DNA of 64,000 nt. Origin: Paraburkholderia ultramafica. GTDB lineage: Bacteria; Pseudomonadota; Gammaproteobacteria; Burkholderiales; Burkholderiaceae. The DNA is taken from the NCBI RefSeq assembly GCF_902859915.1, contig NZ_CADIKK010000004.1, positions 124,001 through 188,000 on the forward strand. Reading direction: 5' to 3'. Positions 35,136-46,293 of the stretch are shown in pieces. Each line of letters starts with the position of its first letter. Positions within the stretch are counted from its first letter, which is position 1. A model generated the notes under the pieces. It was not told the DNA's origin and ran no database searches. It was given only the letters and a program-made list of their open reading frames with translations. The position numbers and the translations under genes were made by a program.

Positions 35136-36428
35136 ATGAGTTTGATGACCAAGCTAGGCCTGCGGACACTCGTAGCATCGTGCCTGATCGCCGTTGGCGG
35201 CACCGCCAACGCACAACTGAACGTCCTCGTGACGGGCGTCGGGTCCACCCAGTTTCCTATCGCCACGGCGAATTTCGCCAATGAGGCAAACTCGCCGCAG
35301 CAGGTCAGCACGATCGTGCGTCAGGATCTGCAACGCAGCGGCAAATTCACGAACATTGACGCGGGCTCCACGCCGGTGTCGGAGTCGGATTCCGTCGATC
35401 TCGGCGCCTGGAAGGCCAAGGGCGCCAATGCGTTCGTGTCGGGCAGCGTCAACCGCCTGCCGAACGGCCAGTACGAAGTGCGCTTCAAGCTGTACGACAC
35501 CGTCAAGGGCGAAAGCCTCGGCGGCCTCGTGCTGGTAAGCCCGGAAAGCGGCTTGCGCATGAGCGCGCACAAGGTCGCGGACTACATCTACGCGAAGCTG
35601 ATGGGCGGCCGCGGCGTGTTCGCCACCCGGCTGTCGTACGTCATCAAGACCGGTGGCCGTTACCAGTTGCAGGTCTCCGATTCGGACGGCCAGGACGCGC
35701 ACATCGCGCTGTCGAGCCCCGAGCCGATCATCTCGCCGGCGTGGTCGCCTGACGGCACCAAGGTCGCCTACGTTTCGTTCGAAAAGAAGAAGCCGATCGT
35801 CTACATCCACGACCTGCCCACGGGCCGTCGCGTGGTCGTGTCGGATCAGAAGGGCAATAACAGTGCGCCGGCGTGGTCGCCGGATGGGCGCACGCTCGCC
35901 GTCGCGCTGTCGCGCACCGGCAACACGCAGATTTTCGCCGTCAACGCGGACGGCAGCGGCCTGCGGCGTCTCACGCAAGGCAGCTCGATCGACACCGAGC
36001 CGGCCTTCTCCCCTGACGGCCAGTCGATCTATTTCACCAGCGACCGGGGCGGCGCACCGCAAATCTATAAAATGCCGGCCCAGGGCGAAAGCTCAGGCGC
36101 CGCGCAACGCGTCACGTTCACGGGCAGCTACAACACCAGCCCGCGCGTGAGCCCGGACGGCAAGCAGCTCGCTTATATCTCGCGCGTCGGCGGCGGGTTC
36201 AAGCTGTATATCCAGGACCTGCAAGGCGGAACAGCCACGGGCCTGACGGACACGACACATGACGAATCGCCGAGCTTCGCGGCGAATGGTCAGTACATTC
36301 TTTACGCCACACAGGTGAACGGCCGTGGCGTGTTGGCCGCAGTATCGACCGACGGTCGCACTCGGCAGGTCCTGTCCGTTCAGGGTGGCAGCGTACGCGA
36401 GCCGTCCTGGGGCCCGTTTATGCAATAA
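35136..36428 (+). CDS. tolB: Tol-Pal system beta-propeller protein TolB
   Basis: Periplasmic protein of 430 residues. A Sec signal ([15 protein letters not shown], cleavage before Q) is followed by an N-terminal domain and a six-bladed propeller shown by repeated motifs [39 protein letters not shown] and [13 protein letters not shown]. It shuttles between Pal and TolA. ATG 35136 was preferred over an upstream GTG at 35100 because it places the signal peptide at the N-terminus. Confidence 0.95.
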   Translation: MSLMTKLGLRTLVASCLIAVGGTANAQLNVLVTGVGSTQFPIATANFANEANSPQQVSTIVRQDLQRSGKFTNIDAGSTPVSESDSVDLGAWKAKGANAFVSGSVNRLPNGQYEVRFKLYDTVKGESLGGLVLVSPESGLRMSAHKVADYIYAKLMGGRGVFATRLSYVIKTGGRYQLQVSDSDGQDAHIALSSPEPIISPAWSPDGTKVAYVSFEKKKPIVYIHDLPTGRRVVVSDQKGNNSAPAWSPDGRTLAVALSRTGNTQIFAVNADGSGLRRLTQGSSIDTEPAFSPDGQSIYFTSDRGGAPQIYKMPAQGESSGAAQRVTFTGSYNTSPRVSPDGKQLAYISRVGGGFKLYIQDLQGGTATGLTDTTHDESPSFAANGQYILYATQVNGRGVLAAVSTDGRTRQVLSVQGGSVREPSWGPFMQ

Positions 36429-36460
36429 CGTTGATGCAATAACACAAGGAGAGTAACCAA

Positions 36461-36967
36461 ATGATGTCCAAACTTCGTTTCGCATTTGCTGTACTGATGG
36501 TCGGCGCGCTGGCCGCATGTCACTCGGGCGTCAAGCTCGACGAAAACGCCAACAAGGGTGCAGTTTCGACGCAGCCGAACCCGAACGAGGTCGCCCAGGT
36601 CAACGTCGACGAACTGAACAATCCGAACAGCCCGCTCGCCAAGCGCAGCATCTACTTCGACTTCGACAGCTATTCGGTCAAGGACGACTACCAGTCGCTG
36701 CTGCAACAACACGCGCAATATCTGAAGAGCCATCCGCAACGTCACGTCCTGATCCAGGGCAACACCGACGAGCGCGGCACCAGCGAGTACAACCTGGCAC
36801 TCGGCCAGAAGCGTGCTGAAGCTGTGCGCCGTTCGCTGTCGCTGATGGGCGTGACGGACTCGCAAATGGAAGCCGTGAGCCTCGGCAAGGAAAAGCCGCA
36901 AGCTACCGGTCATGACGAAGCGTCGTGGGCACAAAACCGCCGCGCCGACCTCGTGTATCAACAGTAA
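36461..36967 (+). CDS. pal: peptidoglycan-associated lipoprotein Pal
   Basis: 168-residue outer-membrane lipoprotein. Lipobox LAAC (cysteine at about 20) after a short signal; the C-terminal OmpA-like domain has IYFDFDSYSVKDDY and the peptidoglycan-binding stretch GNTDERGTSEYNLALGQKRA. AAGGAG precedes the ATG. Last structural anchor of the Tol-Pal complex. Confidence 0.96.
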   Translation: MMSKLRFAFAVLMVGALAACHSGVKLDENANKGAVSTQPNPNEVAQVNVDELNNPNSPLAKRSIYFDFDSYSVKDDYQSLLQQHAQYLKSHPQRHVLIQGNTDERGTSEYNLALGQKRAEAVRRSLSLMGVTDSQMEAVSLGKEKPQATGHDEASWAQNRRADLVYQQ

Positions 36968-36978
36968 GTCAACGGGTT

Positions 36979-37737
36979 ATGAGCCGAATGACGCATCGTT
37001 TCTCCTGGCTGCGGTTTGCCGCAGCGGCCTGCGTCGCAGGCACGGTCTTCGCGGCTGTGCCCGCGCATGCGGGCATCTTCGACGACGATCAGGCCCGCCA
37101 GGCCATTCTCGATCTGCGCTCGAAGACCGATAGTTTGTCGAGCCAGCTGTCGGCCGCACAGCGCACTATCCTCGATCAGTCCAACCGTCTCGACCAGTTG
37201 AACCAGCAGGTCGCGACGCTGCGTGGGCAGAACGAGGACATGGCGAATCAGCTCTCCACGCTGCAAAAGCAGCAGAAGGACTACTACACCGATCTGGACA
37301 CGCGCCTGAAGAAATTCGAGCCACAGCAACAGACGGTGGACGGCGTCCAGGGCGAGGTGCAGCCGGGCGAAACCGATTCGTTCAATGCGGCTTCGCAGCA
37401 GTTCCGCAGCGGCGACTTCAAGAATGCGGCGGCGTCGTTCCGCAGCTTTATCTCCAAGTATCCGAACAGTCCTTATCAGCCGACCGCGCAGTACTGGCTC
37501 GGCAACGCGCTGTATGCGCTGCGCGATTACAAGGGCTCGACGGCGACCTGGCAAGGTGTAGTGAAGAACTACCCGCAGCATCCGCGCGCGCCTGAAGCGC
37601 TGCTGGCGATTGCGAACAATCAGATCGAGCAGGGTCAGAAGGCTGCGGCCAAAAAGACGCTTGAGCAGATCGTTTCGCAATACGCCGGGTCGGATGTCGC
37701 GCAGTCGGCTCAAAGCAAGCTGTCGCAAATCAAGTAG
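36979..37737 (+). CDS. cpoB: cell division coordinator CpoB (YbgF)
   Basis: 252-residue periplasmic protein coordinating peptidoglycan synthesis with Tol-driven constriction. A signal peptide ends VPAHA before GIFDDDQAR; a coiled coil follows (about 35-110, NRLDQLNQQVATLRGQN), then three TPR-like repeats such as FRSGDFKNAAASFRSFISKYPNSPY. ATG 36988 is an alternative start. Twelve bases separate it from pal; a strong terminator follows. Confidence 0.93.
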   Translation: MSRMTHRFSWLRFAAAACVAGTVFAAVPAHAGIFDDDQARQAILDLRSKTDSLSSQLSAAQRTILDQSNRLDQLNQQVATLRGQNEDMANQLSTLQKQQKDYYTDLDTRLKKFEPQQQTVDGVQGEVQPGETDSFNAASQQFRSGDFKNAAASFRSFISKYPNSPYQPTAQYWLGNALYALRDYKGSTATWQGVVKNYPQHPRAPEALLAIANNQIEQGQKAAAKKTLEQIVSQYAGSDVAQSAQSKLSQIK

Positions 37738-37804
37738 TCGGATCTGTTTGAGTCGTTGGCAGTAACGCGCAGTGTCCGAGGTCATAGCCACGCGCGCCTC
37801 TCGC

Positions 37805-37838
37805 TGAAAAGCCCGGGTAGTGATGCCCGGGCTTTTCA
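37805..37838 (+). terminator. intrinsic terminator of the Tol-Pal operon
   Basis: Perfect 13-base stem TGAAAAGCCCGGG (37805-37817)/CCCGGGCTTTTCA (37826-37838) around an 8-base loop, with the T-run in the 3' arm. It sits 68 bases after the cpoB stop. Confidence 0.9.
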
Positions 37839-37876
37839 TTATCTGAAGTGTCGATGGCTTGAATGGCCACAATGGG

Positions 37877-37905
37877 TTGACAGTCTCCTGGGCCATCGAT
37901 ATAAT
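37877..37905 (+). promoter_or_regulatory. consensus sigma-70 promoter of tRNA-Lys
   Basis: TTGACA (37877-37882) and TATAAT (37900-37905), both exact consensus hexamers, are separated by exactly 17 bases. The tRNA begins 15 bases after the -10, so the transcript leader is only a few bases. Confidence 0.92.
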
Positions 37906-37919
37906 CTCGCTTCTCTTTT

Positions 37920-37995
37920 GGGTCGTTAGCTCAGCTGGTAGAGCAGCGGACTTTTAATCCGTTGGTCACAGGTTCGAATCCCGTACGGCCTACCA
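37920..37995 (+). tRNA. tRNA-Lys (anticodon UUU)
   Basis: 76-base cloverleaf with encoded CCA. The acceptor stem is GGGTCGT/ACGGCCT (a G-U closing pair), D-arm GCTC-AGCTGGTA-GAGC, anticodon loop CTTTTAA with TTT at positions 34-36, and T-arm with GGTTCGAATCC. It has a consensus promoter upstream and a terminator downstream. Confidence 0.97.
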
Positions 37996-38003
37996 AAAGA
38001 TTC

Positions 38004-38045
38004 AAGGGCTTGCACGCGTCAGCGTCGCAAGCCCTTTTTCTTTTT
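38004..38045 (+). terminator. intrinsic terminator of tRNA-Lys
   Basis: AAGGGCTTGC (38004-38013) pairs with GCAAGCCCTT (38027-38036), followed by TTTTCTTTTT. The inner ACGC/GCGT can also pair. It begins 9 bases after the tRNA CCA. Confidence 0.88.
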
Positions 38046-38240
38046 GCCGCGCACGGCGGAGCGGAGCCGCTGCAGCGACGCGCGCGATTTGACATCGTTT
38101 TGCACACCTTTGACACCCCGCCCGTTTCGGTTTTCGCACCTTTATTGTCAGCCGGTATCTAGCAGCGTTGCGCGATGAGTTACATTACTCGACTCCGAAG
38201 TCTCTGCGCATATATCTGGATCCATTATCAGGGGACATGA

Positions 38241-39356
38241 ATGAGCGAATACTATGACGACCCGGCTGCTAAGTCCACACAGCAGCAGCGACGTGAAAAA
38301 CTACTGGCAGGTGCAAATCTCAAGAATTTGGTCGGTGTCGAGATTGGCGCATTGTGTCGCCCAATCGTTCGGCGGGAAGACGGAGAGGTCATCTACGTTG
38401 ACCACGCCGACACTCAATCCCTGAAACAGAAGTACGAGGGCGACCCACATGTCGACGTGGGGAAGATCGTTCGAGTCGATGCTGTTTGGGGGCAAAACAC
38501 GCTCCAAGATGCAGTCCGGGGGCGCTACGTGGATTACGTTGTCGCATCGCACGTGATCGAACATGTACCCGATCTCATTACGTGGCTAAACGAGATCGCG
38601 TCGATTCTAAAGCCAACGGGGGAGGTCAGGCTGATCGTTCCTGACAAGCGATTCCTGTTCGACTGCCTGCGGCGCGAATCGAGCCTTGCGGATATTCTGC
38701 TGAGCTACGTCAACAAAGCTCGAGTGCCACAACCCCATTCGATGCTGGATTTTGCGTTGGGCGCTGTCAAGGCCGAACGGATGCAAATATGGCGCGATAC
38801 CGTACCTGCCATCCCCGAGCGCCATTACACCGTCGAGGGGGCGATCAGTCTGGCTCGCGACATACTTGCAAACGGCAATTACCACGACATCCATTGCTGG
38901 GTTTTCACCCCACGCTCTTTCGCAAACCTGTTTGCCGAAATGGCGCGAGCCGGCCTTGTCGACTTCGCGTGCGAGCGCTTCGAAGACACCGAAGAAGAAG
39001 ACTTTGAGTTCTACGTTACGCTCCGCCGCTCAAGGGACCGAGATTATATAGTGCAGAGTTGGGAGCGAATGGCCGACGCCGCTGTCACGATCGCGCCCGG
39101 AGAGCCATCGTGGCAGGCAAGGCGTCAAGCTGAACTCGACATAAAAAAAGAGAAGCGCGGCCATCTGTCACAGCGCCAGCCGGGTGAAAAGAGCACCCTT
39201 GATCCACTGGTTGCGATCGGACTTCCGTACGGATTCGACTCCGAAGAATACCTTCGCGCCAATGCGGACGTCGCGGCTGCCGGCGTGAATGCAGCGGATC
39301 ACTATCTGCTGTTTGGATGGCACGAAGGAAGACCGATCCGGCCGAATCAGTCGTAG
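38241..39356 (+). CDS. SAM-dependent methyltransferase domain with C-terminal YLxxNxDV repeat
   Basis: 371-residue protein. The class I methyltransferase part has GVEIGALCRPI (motif I), YVDHADTQSL (motif II), VDYVVASHVIEHVPDLITWL (motif IV/V) and LKPTGEVRLIVPDKRFLFD. After a charged linker (about 285-325), the last 40 residues, starting with FDSEEYLRANADVAAAG and ending HYLLFGWHEGRPI, match a short repeat often attached to glycosyltransferases and surface proteins. Glycan-linked methylation is a fair guess. Base composition is lower in GC than its neighbours, and the gene lies in an islet behind tRNA-Lys, so recent acquisition is likely. Confidence 0.75.
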   Translation: MSEYYDDPAAKSTQQQRREKLLAGANLKNLVGVEIGALCRPIVRREDGEVIYVDHADTQSLKQKYEGDPHVDVGKIVRVDAVWGQNTLQDAVRGRYVDYVVASHVIEHVPDLITWLNEIASILKPTGEVRLIVPDKRFLFDCLRRESSLADILLSYVNKARVPQPHSMLDFALGAVKAERMQIWRDTVPAIPERHYTVEGAISLARDILANGNYHDIHCWVFTPRSFANLFAEMARAGLVDFACERFEDTEEEDFEFYVTLRRSRDRDYIVQSWERMADAAVTIAPGEPSWQARRQAELDIKKEKRGHLSQRQPGEKSTLDPLVAIGLPYGFDSEEYLRANADVAAAGVNAADHYLLFGWHEGRPIRPNQS

Positions 39357-40110
39357 CAGATCAACATGGGATATCGGACCGCGCGCGCTTGCTCAGTTCA
39401 GGCGCCCGCCGTCCATAGGTAACAAGTCTGTTTCATAAGGGAAAAGCTGTGTCGCAAGTTAGGAAGCCGACATGCCAGCAAGCGCTGCCGCCCGCCTTGC
39501 CTCGTTGACTAGAAAGGCAAGTTCTGCCGAGAACACGTGGGCACTCCGATTCTCTGTTTTGCCCTCTGCCCGCATGCCTGCCATTGCGCATTGCAACGTA
39601 TTGGTTAGCAAAAAAAATTTCTGATCATACGGTCATGAACCGCCTGATTGCTTCCGGACTGAGTTGCAAAGTGCAAGAGGTCGCACATCCACGTAGGTCT
39701 CCATAGTTATTTGATGTCGACCAGCGTGCGAAACCGCACACATGGACCGCGAGCCACCATGATTGCCAGGAACCCTGCTTGCCGCGCCGTTATCGACCAA
39801 ACCCGTCATCTGCCAAACGCCCGTTTGCAAGCCACTCGGCCGTCTCTCCTCACATCACAACGTCAAATCCCACCCGGCCGCGCAAAAGAGTCTACGGCTT
39901 GCACGCGTCAACCTCGCACGCCTTTTTCCGTTTGCTTCACGCTTCGGCGCCCCCTTCGTTCATTCCCCAAAACAGTTCGACACCCCACAGACCACCCGCG
40001 CGTCGCCCAGGCATGATCTTTTCACAGCGCCAATAGAGCGCTCCAGACAAGACCACGAGACAGGGCGGCCAGGAACTACGATCACGCTGCCCATCCGCCT
40101 AGGGGGGCCC
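39357..40110. other. gene-poor end of the tRNA-Lys islet
   Basis: No supported gene. Contents: an inverted repeat CTTGCCT/AGGCAAG near 39498-39525, an A-run at about 39610, and a diverged copy of the tRNA-Lys 3' end plus terminator at 39855-39929. The composition is lower in GC than core genes, consistent with degraded foreign DNA. Confidence 0.45.
39855..39929 (+). repeat. diverged duplicate of the tRNA-Lys 3' end and terminator
   Basis: Aligned without gaps at a constant offset of 1,889 bases, 57 of 75 positions equal 37966-38040, including an exact 15-base match (GGCTTGCACGCGTCA at 38007-38021 and 39896-39910). The similarity starts in the T-arm and does not extend into the 5' part of the tRNA, the pattern left by integration at a tRNA 3' end. 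No integrase remains. Confidence 0.65.
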
Positions 40111-40257
40111 ATGAAAACGACGACAAAAGTCATCTGGGTAGTGGGTATCGCAATCTCGACCGAGACGTTGCACGCTCAGGAAATATTCGTGCAGGGCGGC
40201 ACACCTGGAATCGGCGTCGGCGCGGCAATGAACTTCAATTCAAGGGAGCCGTGCTGA
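40111..40257 (+). pseudogene. truncated secreted/outer-membrane protein
   Basis: After a GGGGGG ribosome-site-like run, an ATG opens MKTTTKVIWVVGIAISTETLHA, a signal peptide, then QEIFVQGGTPGIGVGAAMNFN, the start typical of small outer-membrane beta-barrels in Burkholderiaceae. The frame stops after 48 codons. In a shifted frame GSRADLIDA continues, so a frameshift seems to have truncated a longer gene. Identification of the family is from memory only. Confidence 0.4.
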
Positions 40258-40591
40258 CCTCATCGACGCAACTGCGTCGAGCCGAAGCTTCACCCCGGTT
40301 CCTGTCGAACGATCGATTGAAACTCGCCCCAATCAACTGCGTTCTACTGCATTCCTCACAATCCAATCGACACATTCCCACAACACCAACCACCGCAACG
40401 CACAGAACAATCAAGCTCTTCTGACACCTGCTCCGCCCACACTGACGACACTCTACCGACTCCAAACCCGGTCATTTATCGAGATACAAAGTTATGCAAT
40501 GATCGCCGCCGATCCAGCACAACACGCTGGAGCCTCGCGTCAACAGACGCGTTGGCAACATCGCGGCGCCCTGCGCATTCATTGGATCGAT
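40258..40591. other. gene-free interval after the truncated secreted protein
   Basis: No supported gene. The first part may be the decayed continuation of the truncated outer-membrane-like frame. The rest precedes the small membrane protein gene and should contain its promoter; none was identified. Confidence 0.3.
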
Positions 40592-40966
40592 ATGGCCAAT
40601 TTTCTGTTCGATCTCGTCTCGAACTTTGCTTTACTCGCGATCGTGTTGATCGCGTGTGGTCTGTACAACCGGTTCACGCCCGGCCCGGCAATCAATGGCG
40701 TGCATGTATTCGCCGCGCTGGCCCTGGCCGCGTTTGTGTTCGATGCGGCGCTGACTTTCCTCGTGTTCGCCGATGCGCAGAACCGCTACGGCAAGTTCAG
40801 CACACCGGCAGCATTTTTCTCACGCGCCACCGCATATATGCTCGCCATCGTTGCCGCTTTCGCGTGGCATCACGTAGCACGCCGCAAGCGCTCCGCGAAG
40901 ATCCGCGCTGACGAGGCGCTCGTCATCCGCACCTCGCCCTATTCGGAATCGCATCTGCGCATGTAA
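40592..40966 (+). CDS. small integral membrane protein of unknown function
   Basis: 124-residue protein with about three hydrophobic helices (residues about 4-24, 35-60 and 75-95: FALLAIVLIACGLYNRF, VFAALALAAFVFDAALTFLVF, ATAYMLAIVAAFAWHH) and a basic, cytoplasmic-looking C-terminal tail. ATG 40592 begins directly before the first helix; a start at 40499 would add 31 unlikely residues. No family recognised. Confidence 0.6.
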   Translation: MANFLFDLVSNFALLAIVLIACGLYNRFTPGPAINGVHVFAALALAAFVFDAALTFLVFADAQNRYGKFSTPAAFFSRATAYMLAIVAAFAWHHVARRKRSAKIRADEALVIRTSPYSESHLRM

Positions 40967-41296
40967 CCCAACGCGCATCAGCACGACTCGTGACCGGCCA
41001 CCAGGCCGCGACACGAACTTGCGTCAGCGGCGTCGCCGAACAGGCCACCGCACCTCCGGCGCAGCAAGCTGCCATCTCTTTAAAAGCGGCCGCCAAACCG
41101 CCCGCTCTTTCCCGCCAGGCTTCCCGTCCAGGCAGCGGGAACGGTCCTTGCACATGCGCGCGACGTCACCTATAACTCCCGAAGACCGAGTGTGGCCCCG
41201 AGTGTTACCGTTTGCGCCTGTCGCCGGGCATTTTGCCACTGTATTGCACCACCATCGTTCAATCAGTCGAAGGCAACTTATCCAACGAGGAACATC
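40967..41296. other. intergenic region upstream of the MscS-like gene
   Basis: About 330 bases without a supported gene. It presumably contains the mscS-like promoter; nothing close to consensus was found. Confidence 0.3.
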
Positions 41297-42109
41297 TTGG
41301 ATCTCGATACCGTACACACGTTCATCATGACCCGAGGCATCGACCTCGGCACCAAGGTCCTCGGAGCGATCGTCTTATGGATCGTCGGCCGCTGGATCAT
41401 CGGCCTGATCACCGGCTTGCTGCGCAAGTTGCTCGCGCGCAATGGCCGGGTCGATCCCACACTGGCTCATTATCTCGGCTCGATTCTCGGCGCCTTGCTG
41501 AATCTGCTGCTGATCCTCGCGATCCTGCAGGTGTTCGGTGTCCAGACGACTTCGTTCGCCGCGCTGCTCGCCGGTCTCGGCCTCGCGATCGGCACGGCTT
41601 GGGGCGGTCTGCTCGCCCACTTCGCGGCCGGCGTCTTCATGCAGGTGCTGCGGCCGTTCAAGGTCGGCGACTTTGTCACCGCGGGGGGCGTCACCGGCAC
41701 GGTCTCGGAGCTGGGCCTGTTCGGCACCACCATCGTCACGCCGGACAATGTGACAACCATCATCGGCAACAACAAGATCTTCTCCGACACGATCTCGAAC
41801 TTCAGCGTGTTGCCGGTGCGGCGCGTCGAGCTGACCGCGAAGATCGCCAACGGCGTCGATCCGACGGATGCGATGAACCGGTTGAGGGCGGCCATCGTGC
41901 AGATTCCGAATGTGGCCGGGAGCCCCGCGCCCGACATCGAAGTGTTGAGCTTCACGCCGGAGGGACCATTGCTATGCGTGCGGCCCTACACGCCCAATGA
42001 CCATTATTGGCAGGTCTATTTCGACACAAATCGCGCGATCGTGCAGACGTTCAAGGATGCGGGCTATCCGACGCCGGAAACACCGCTTGCGCCACGCGTA
42101 ATCAACTGA
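41297..42109 (+). CDS. small-conductance mechanosensitive channel (MscS family)
   Basis: 270-residue inner-membrane channel relieving hypo-osmotic stress. TTG 41297 with GAGG six bases upstream is the probable start (leading to DLDTVHTFIMTRGIDLG); ATG 41327 is an alternative. Helices 1-2 are followed by the pore helix AALLAGLGLAIGTAWGGLLAHFAAGVFMQVLRPFKVGDFV, and then the beta domain TVSELGLFGTTIVTPDNVTTIIGNNKIFSDTISNFS and the C-terminal alpha-beta domain. Length matches short MscS proteins. A terminator follows. Confidence 0.92.
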   Translation: MDLDTVHTFIMTRGIDLGTKVLGAIVLWIVGRWIIGLITGLLRKLLARNGRVDPTLAHYLGSILGALLNLLLILAILQVFGVQTTSFAALLAGLGLAIGTAWGGLLAHFAAGVFMQVLRPFKVGDFVTAGGVTGTVSELGLFGTTIVTPDNVTTIIGNNKIFSDTISNFSVLPVRRVELTAKIANGVDPTDAMNRLRAAIVQIPNVAGSPAPDIEVLSFTPEGPLLCVRPYTPNDHYWQVYFDTNRAIVQTFKDAGYPTPETPLAPRVIN

Positions 42110-42186
42110 ACTGAGCGCAACTGGCGTCACGCTTAGCTGAAGGGAAGTTTGCGCTGCGTCGTCAGCGATCCAGCACCGCAAAACGA

Positions 42187-42217
42187 AAAAGGCGTCGCGA
42201 GATTCGCGACGCCTTTT
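42187..42217. terminator. bidirectional intrinsic terminator between mscS-like and dedA-like genes
   Basis: AAAAGGCGTCGCGA (42187-42200) and TCGCGACGCCTTTT (42204-42217) form a perfect 14-base stem with loop GAT; T-runs are present on both strands. Confidence 0.92.
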
Positions 42218-42253
42218 GTTCGTATGCCTGCACGTACCCCTGCAATGGATGTG

Positions 42254-42925
42254 TCAGTGGTGGCCGGCCTTGGCCCCATCCTTGCGTAACATCTTCCACA
42301 GCGCGCCGAGCAGAACCGGCACCACGGCCGCGCCGATACCCACCAGCACGATCACATTCAGATACTGACGGATGAACGGAATGTTGCCGAAGAAGTAACC
42401 GAGCAGCACGAGCAGCAACACCCACAACAGCGCGCCAACGACGTTGAAAAATTGAAACCGGCTCACCGTCATCGACGAAGCACCCGCCACGAACGGCGCG
42501 AAGGTCCGCACTACCGGAATGAAACGCGCGAGCACGATGGTCTTGCCGCCGTGCTTTTCATAGAAATTGTGGGTCTTCTGCAGCGCGCTGCGGTCGAGGA
42601 AGCGCTCGAGGAAAGGGATGTGCGAATTGAACACCCGCGGCCCAATGGCCCGACCGATCAGGTAGTTGACCGTGTTGCCGGTGATCGCCGCAACCACCAG
42701 CAGGACGATCAGCAGACCCAGGTGCAGCTGACCCGTCGCACAGAAAGCGCCACCGATGAACAACAGCGAATCGCCCGGCAAAAACGGCAAAACGACCAGC
42801 CCGGTTTCGCTGAACACGATCAGGAACAGCACCGCGTAGACCCAGGCGCCGTACACATGAATGAAGTCTCCGAGGAACTTGTCGATATGCAAGACAAGGT
42901 TGACGAAATGTAGCAGCGTGTCCAA
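42254..42925 (-). CDS. DedA family membrane protein
   Basis: 223-residue inner-membrane protein of the DedA/SNARE-associated family, involved in lipid flipping and membrane homeostasis. Signature elements: ETGLVVLPFLPGDSLLFIGGAF, the F/Y-E-K-H-G-G region FYEKHGGKTIVLARFIPVVRTFAPFVAG with the conserved arginines, and further helices at the C-terminus. TTG 42925 has GAGG upstream and places the protein start as in relatives; an ATG 90 bases upstream gives an unlikely leader. Confidence 0.9.
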   Translation of the reverse strand: MDTLLHFVNLVLHIDKFLGDFIHVYGAWVYAVLFLIVFSETGLVVLPFLPGDSLLFIGGAFCATGQLHLGLLIVLLVVAAITGNTVNYLIGRAIGPRVFNSHIPFLERFLDRSALQKTHNFYEKHGGKTIVLARFIPVVRTFAPFVAGASSMTVSRFQFFNVVGALLWVLLLVLLGYFFGNIPFIRQYLNVIVLVGIGAAVVPVLLGALWKMLRKDGAKAGHH

Positions 42926-43118
42926 GGAGCGTCCTCTGTTAAGCGAATGTGAGCGTGGCGCAAACCGCGTTGCCGGCCTTGCCGGCAGGCCTGCGAACGA
43001 TGGCGGCAAGCGCACGCTCGCCGCCGGAAATTGACCGCGTCATGATACAGAAAGTGCCCGGCTGCGATTAAATATCTGCCGACCTTCGCCGTGGCTGCGG
43101 GCCCGCGTGCCGAATCGC

Positions 43119-43124
43119 TATAAT
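43119..43124 (+). promoter_or_regulatory. -10 element at the mutL start
   Basis: An exact TATAAT ends seven bases before the mutL ATG, so transcription would begin at or next to the start codon and the mRNA would be nearly leaderless. The -35 position (TGCGGG at about 43096) is a poor match, so the promoter may need help or lie elsewhere. Confidence 0.45.
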
Positions 43125-43130
43125 TTCGCC

Positions 43131-45206
<2,076 letters not shown>

Positions 45207-45249
45207 CGGTGCGCTCGATGAAATTGCTTCGACGCGTGCCGGCTTGCTC

Positions 45250-46200
45250 ATGACGTCACGCCCTACCCCCACGCCGATCCCTTGCCTGCTCGGCCCGACC
45301 GCATCCGGCAAGACCGCTGCCGCGCTGGCGCTGGCCGCGCGGCGGCCGGTGGAAATCATCAGCGTCGACTCGGCGCTGGTCTATCGCGAGATGGATATCG
45401 GCACCGCGAAGCCGACTGCGGAAGAACGCGCGGTGGCGCCGCATCACCTGATCGATATCGTCGATCCGAACGATGCTTATTCGGCCGCGCAATTTCGCGC
45501 CGACGCGTTGCGGCTGGCCGGCGAAATTCACGCACGCGGGCGGCTGCCGTTGCTGGTCGGCGGGACCATGCTGTACTACAAGGCGCTCACGCAAGGGCTC
45601 AATGACCTACCCGCCGCCGACGCCGACGTACGTGCAACGCTCGATGCGGACGCCGCGCGCGAAGGCTGGCCGGCCCTGCACGCGCGGCTTGCCGCGCTCG
45701 ATCCCGTGACGGCCGCGCGCCTCGCGCCGAACGATTCGCAGCGGATTCAGCGCGCGCTCGAAGTTTTCCTGCTGACCGGGCAGGCGATGTCGGCGCTGCT
45801 GGCCGCCCCCGCGCAAGTCGACGACGCCGCTGCAGCGTGGCGCTTCGTGCCGATCGCGCTGGAGCCGTCCGAGCGCAGCGTGCTGCACGCGCGCATCGAG
45901 AAGCGCTTCGATGCGATGCTGGCCGGCGGTTTCGTCGATGAAGTGGTGAAGCTGCGCGAACGCGGTGACTTACTGCCCGAGATGCCGTCGATGCGATGCG
46001 TCGGCTATCGGCAAGTCTGGGAATATCTGGACGGCGCGGTCGATTATTCGACGATGCGGGACAAGGGGATCTTTGCAACCCGGCAGTTGTGCAAGCGGCA
46101 GCTCACGTGGCTGCGCAGCATGACCGAGCGGGTGGTGGTGGACTGCTGCGATCCGCACGCTACCGCACGGGTGCTCGATCAGATCGAGGCGTTGATCTGA
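45250..46200 (+). CDS. miaA: tRNA dimethylallyltransferase
   Basis: Adds the isopentenyl group to A37 of tRNAs reading UNN codons. 316 residues: P-loop [53 protein letters not shown] and the tRNA-binding end [18 protein letters not shown] 45250; a TTG at 45244 is in frame. It lies 43 bases after mutL, the usual pairing, and converges with purM. Confidence 0.95.
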   Translation: MTSRPTPTPIPCLLGPTASGKTAAALALAARRPVEIISVDSALVYREMDIGTAKPTAEERAVAPHHLIDIVDPNDAYSAAQFRADALRLAGEIHARGRLPLLVGGTMLYYKALTQGLNDLPAADADVRATLDADAAREGWPALHARLAALDPVTAARLAPNDSQRIQRALEVFLLTGQAMSALLAAPAQVDDAAAAWRFVPIALEPSERSVLHARIEKRFDAMLAGGFVDEVVKLRERGDLLPEMPSMRCVGYRQVWEYLDGAVDYSTMRDKGIFATRQLCKRQLTWLRSMTERVVVDCCDPHATARVLDQIEALI

Positions 46201-46293
46201 AGCGTTGGTGTGAAGCGTTGAGGTGATGTGAAGCTTTGAGGCATCGAGCCCGCGCGGCACCTGCAATCTGCACGCCGCACGGGCCACGCGCCC

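Noticed and set aside
33871-35214. Minus-strand frame with a long Leu-rich stretch, resembling a membrane protein
   Set aside because: It is the complement of the Gln-rich coiled coil of tolA (CAG/CAA read as CTG/TTG).
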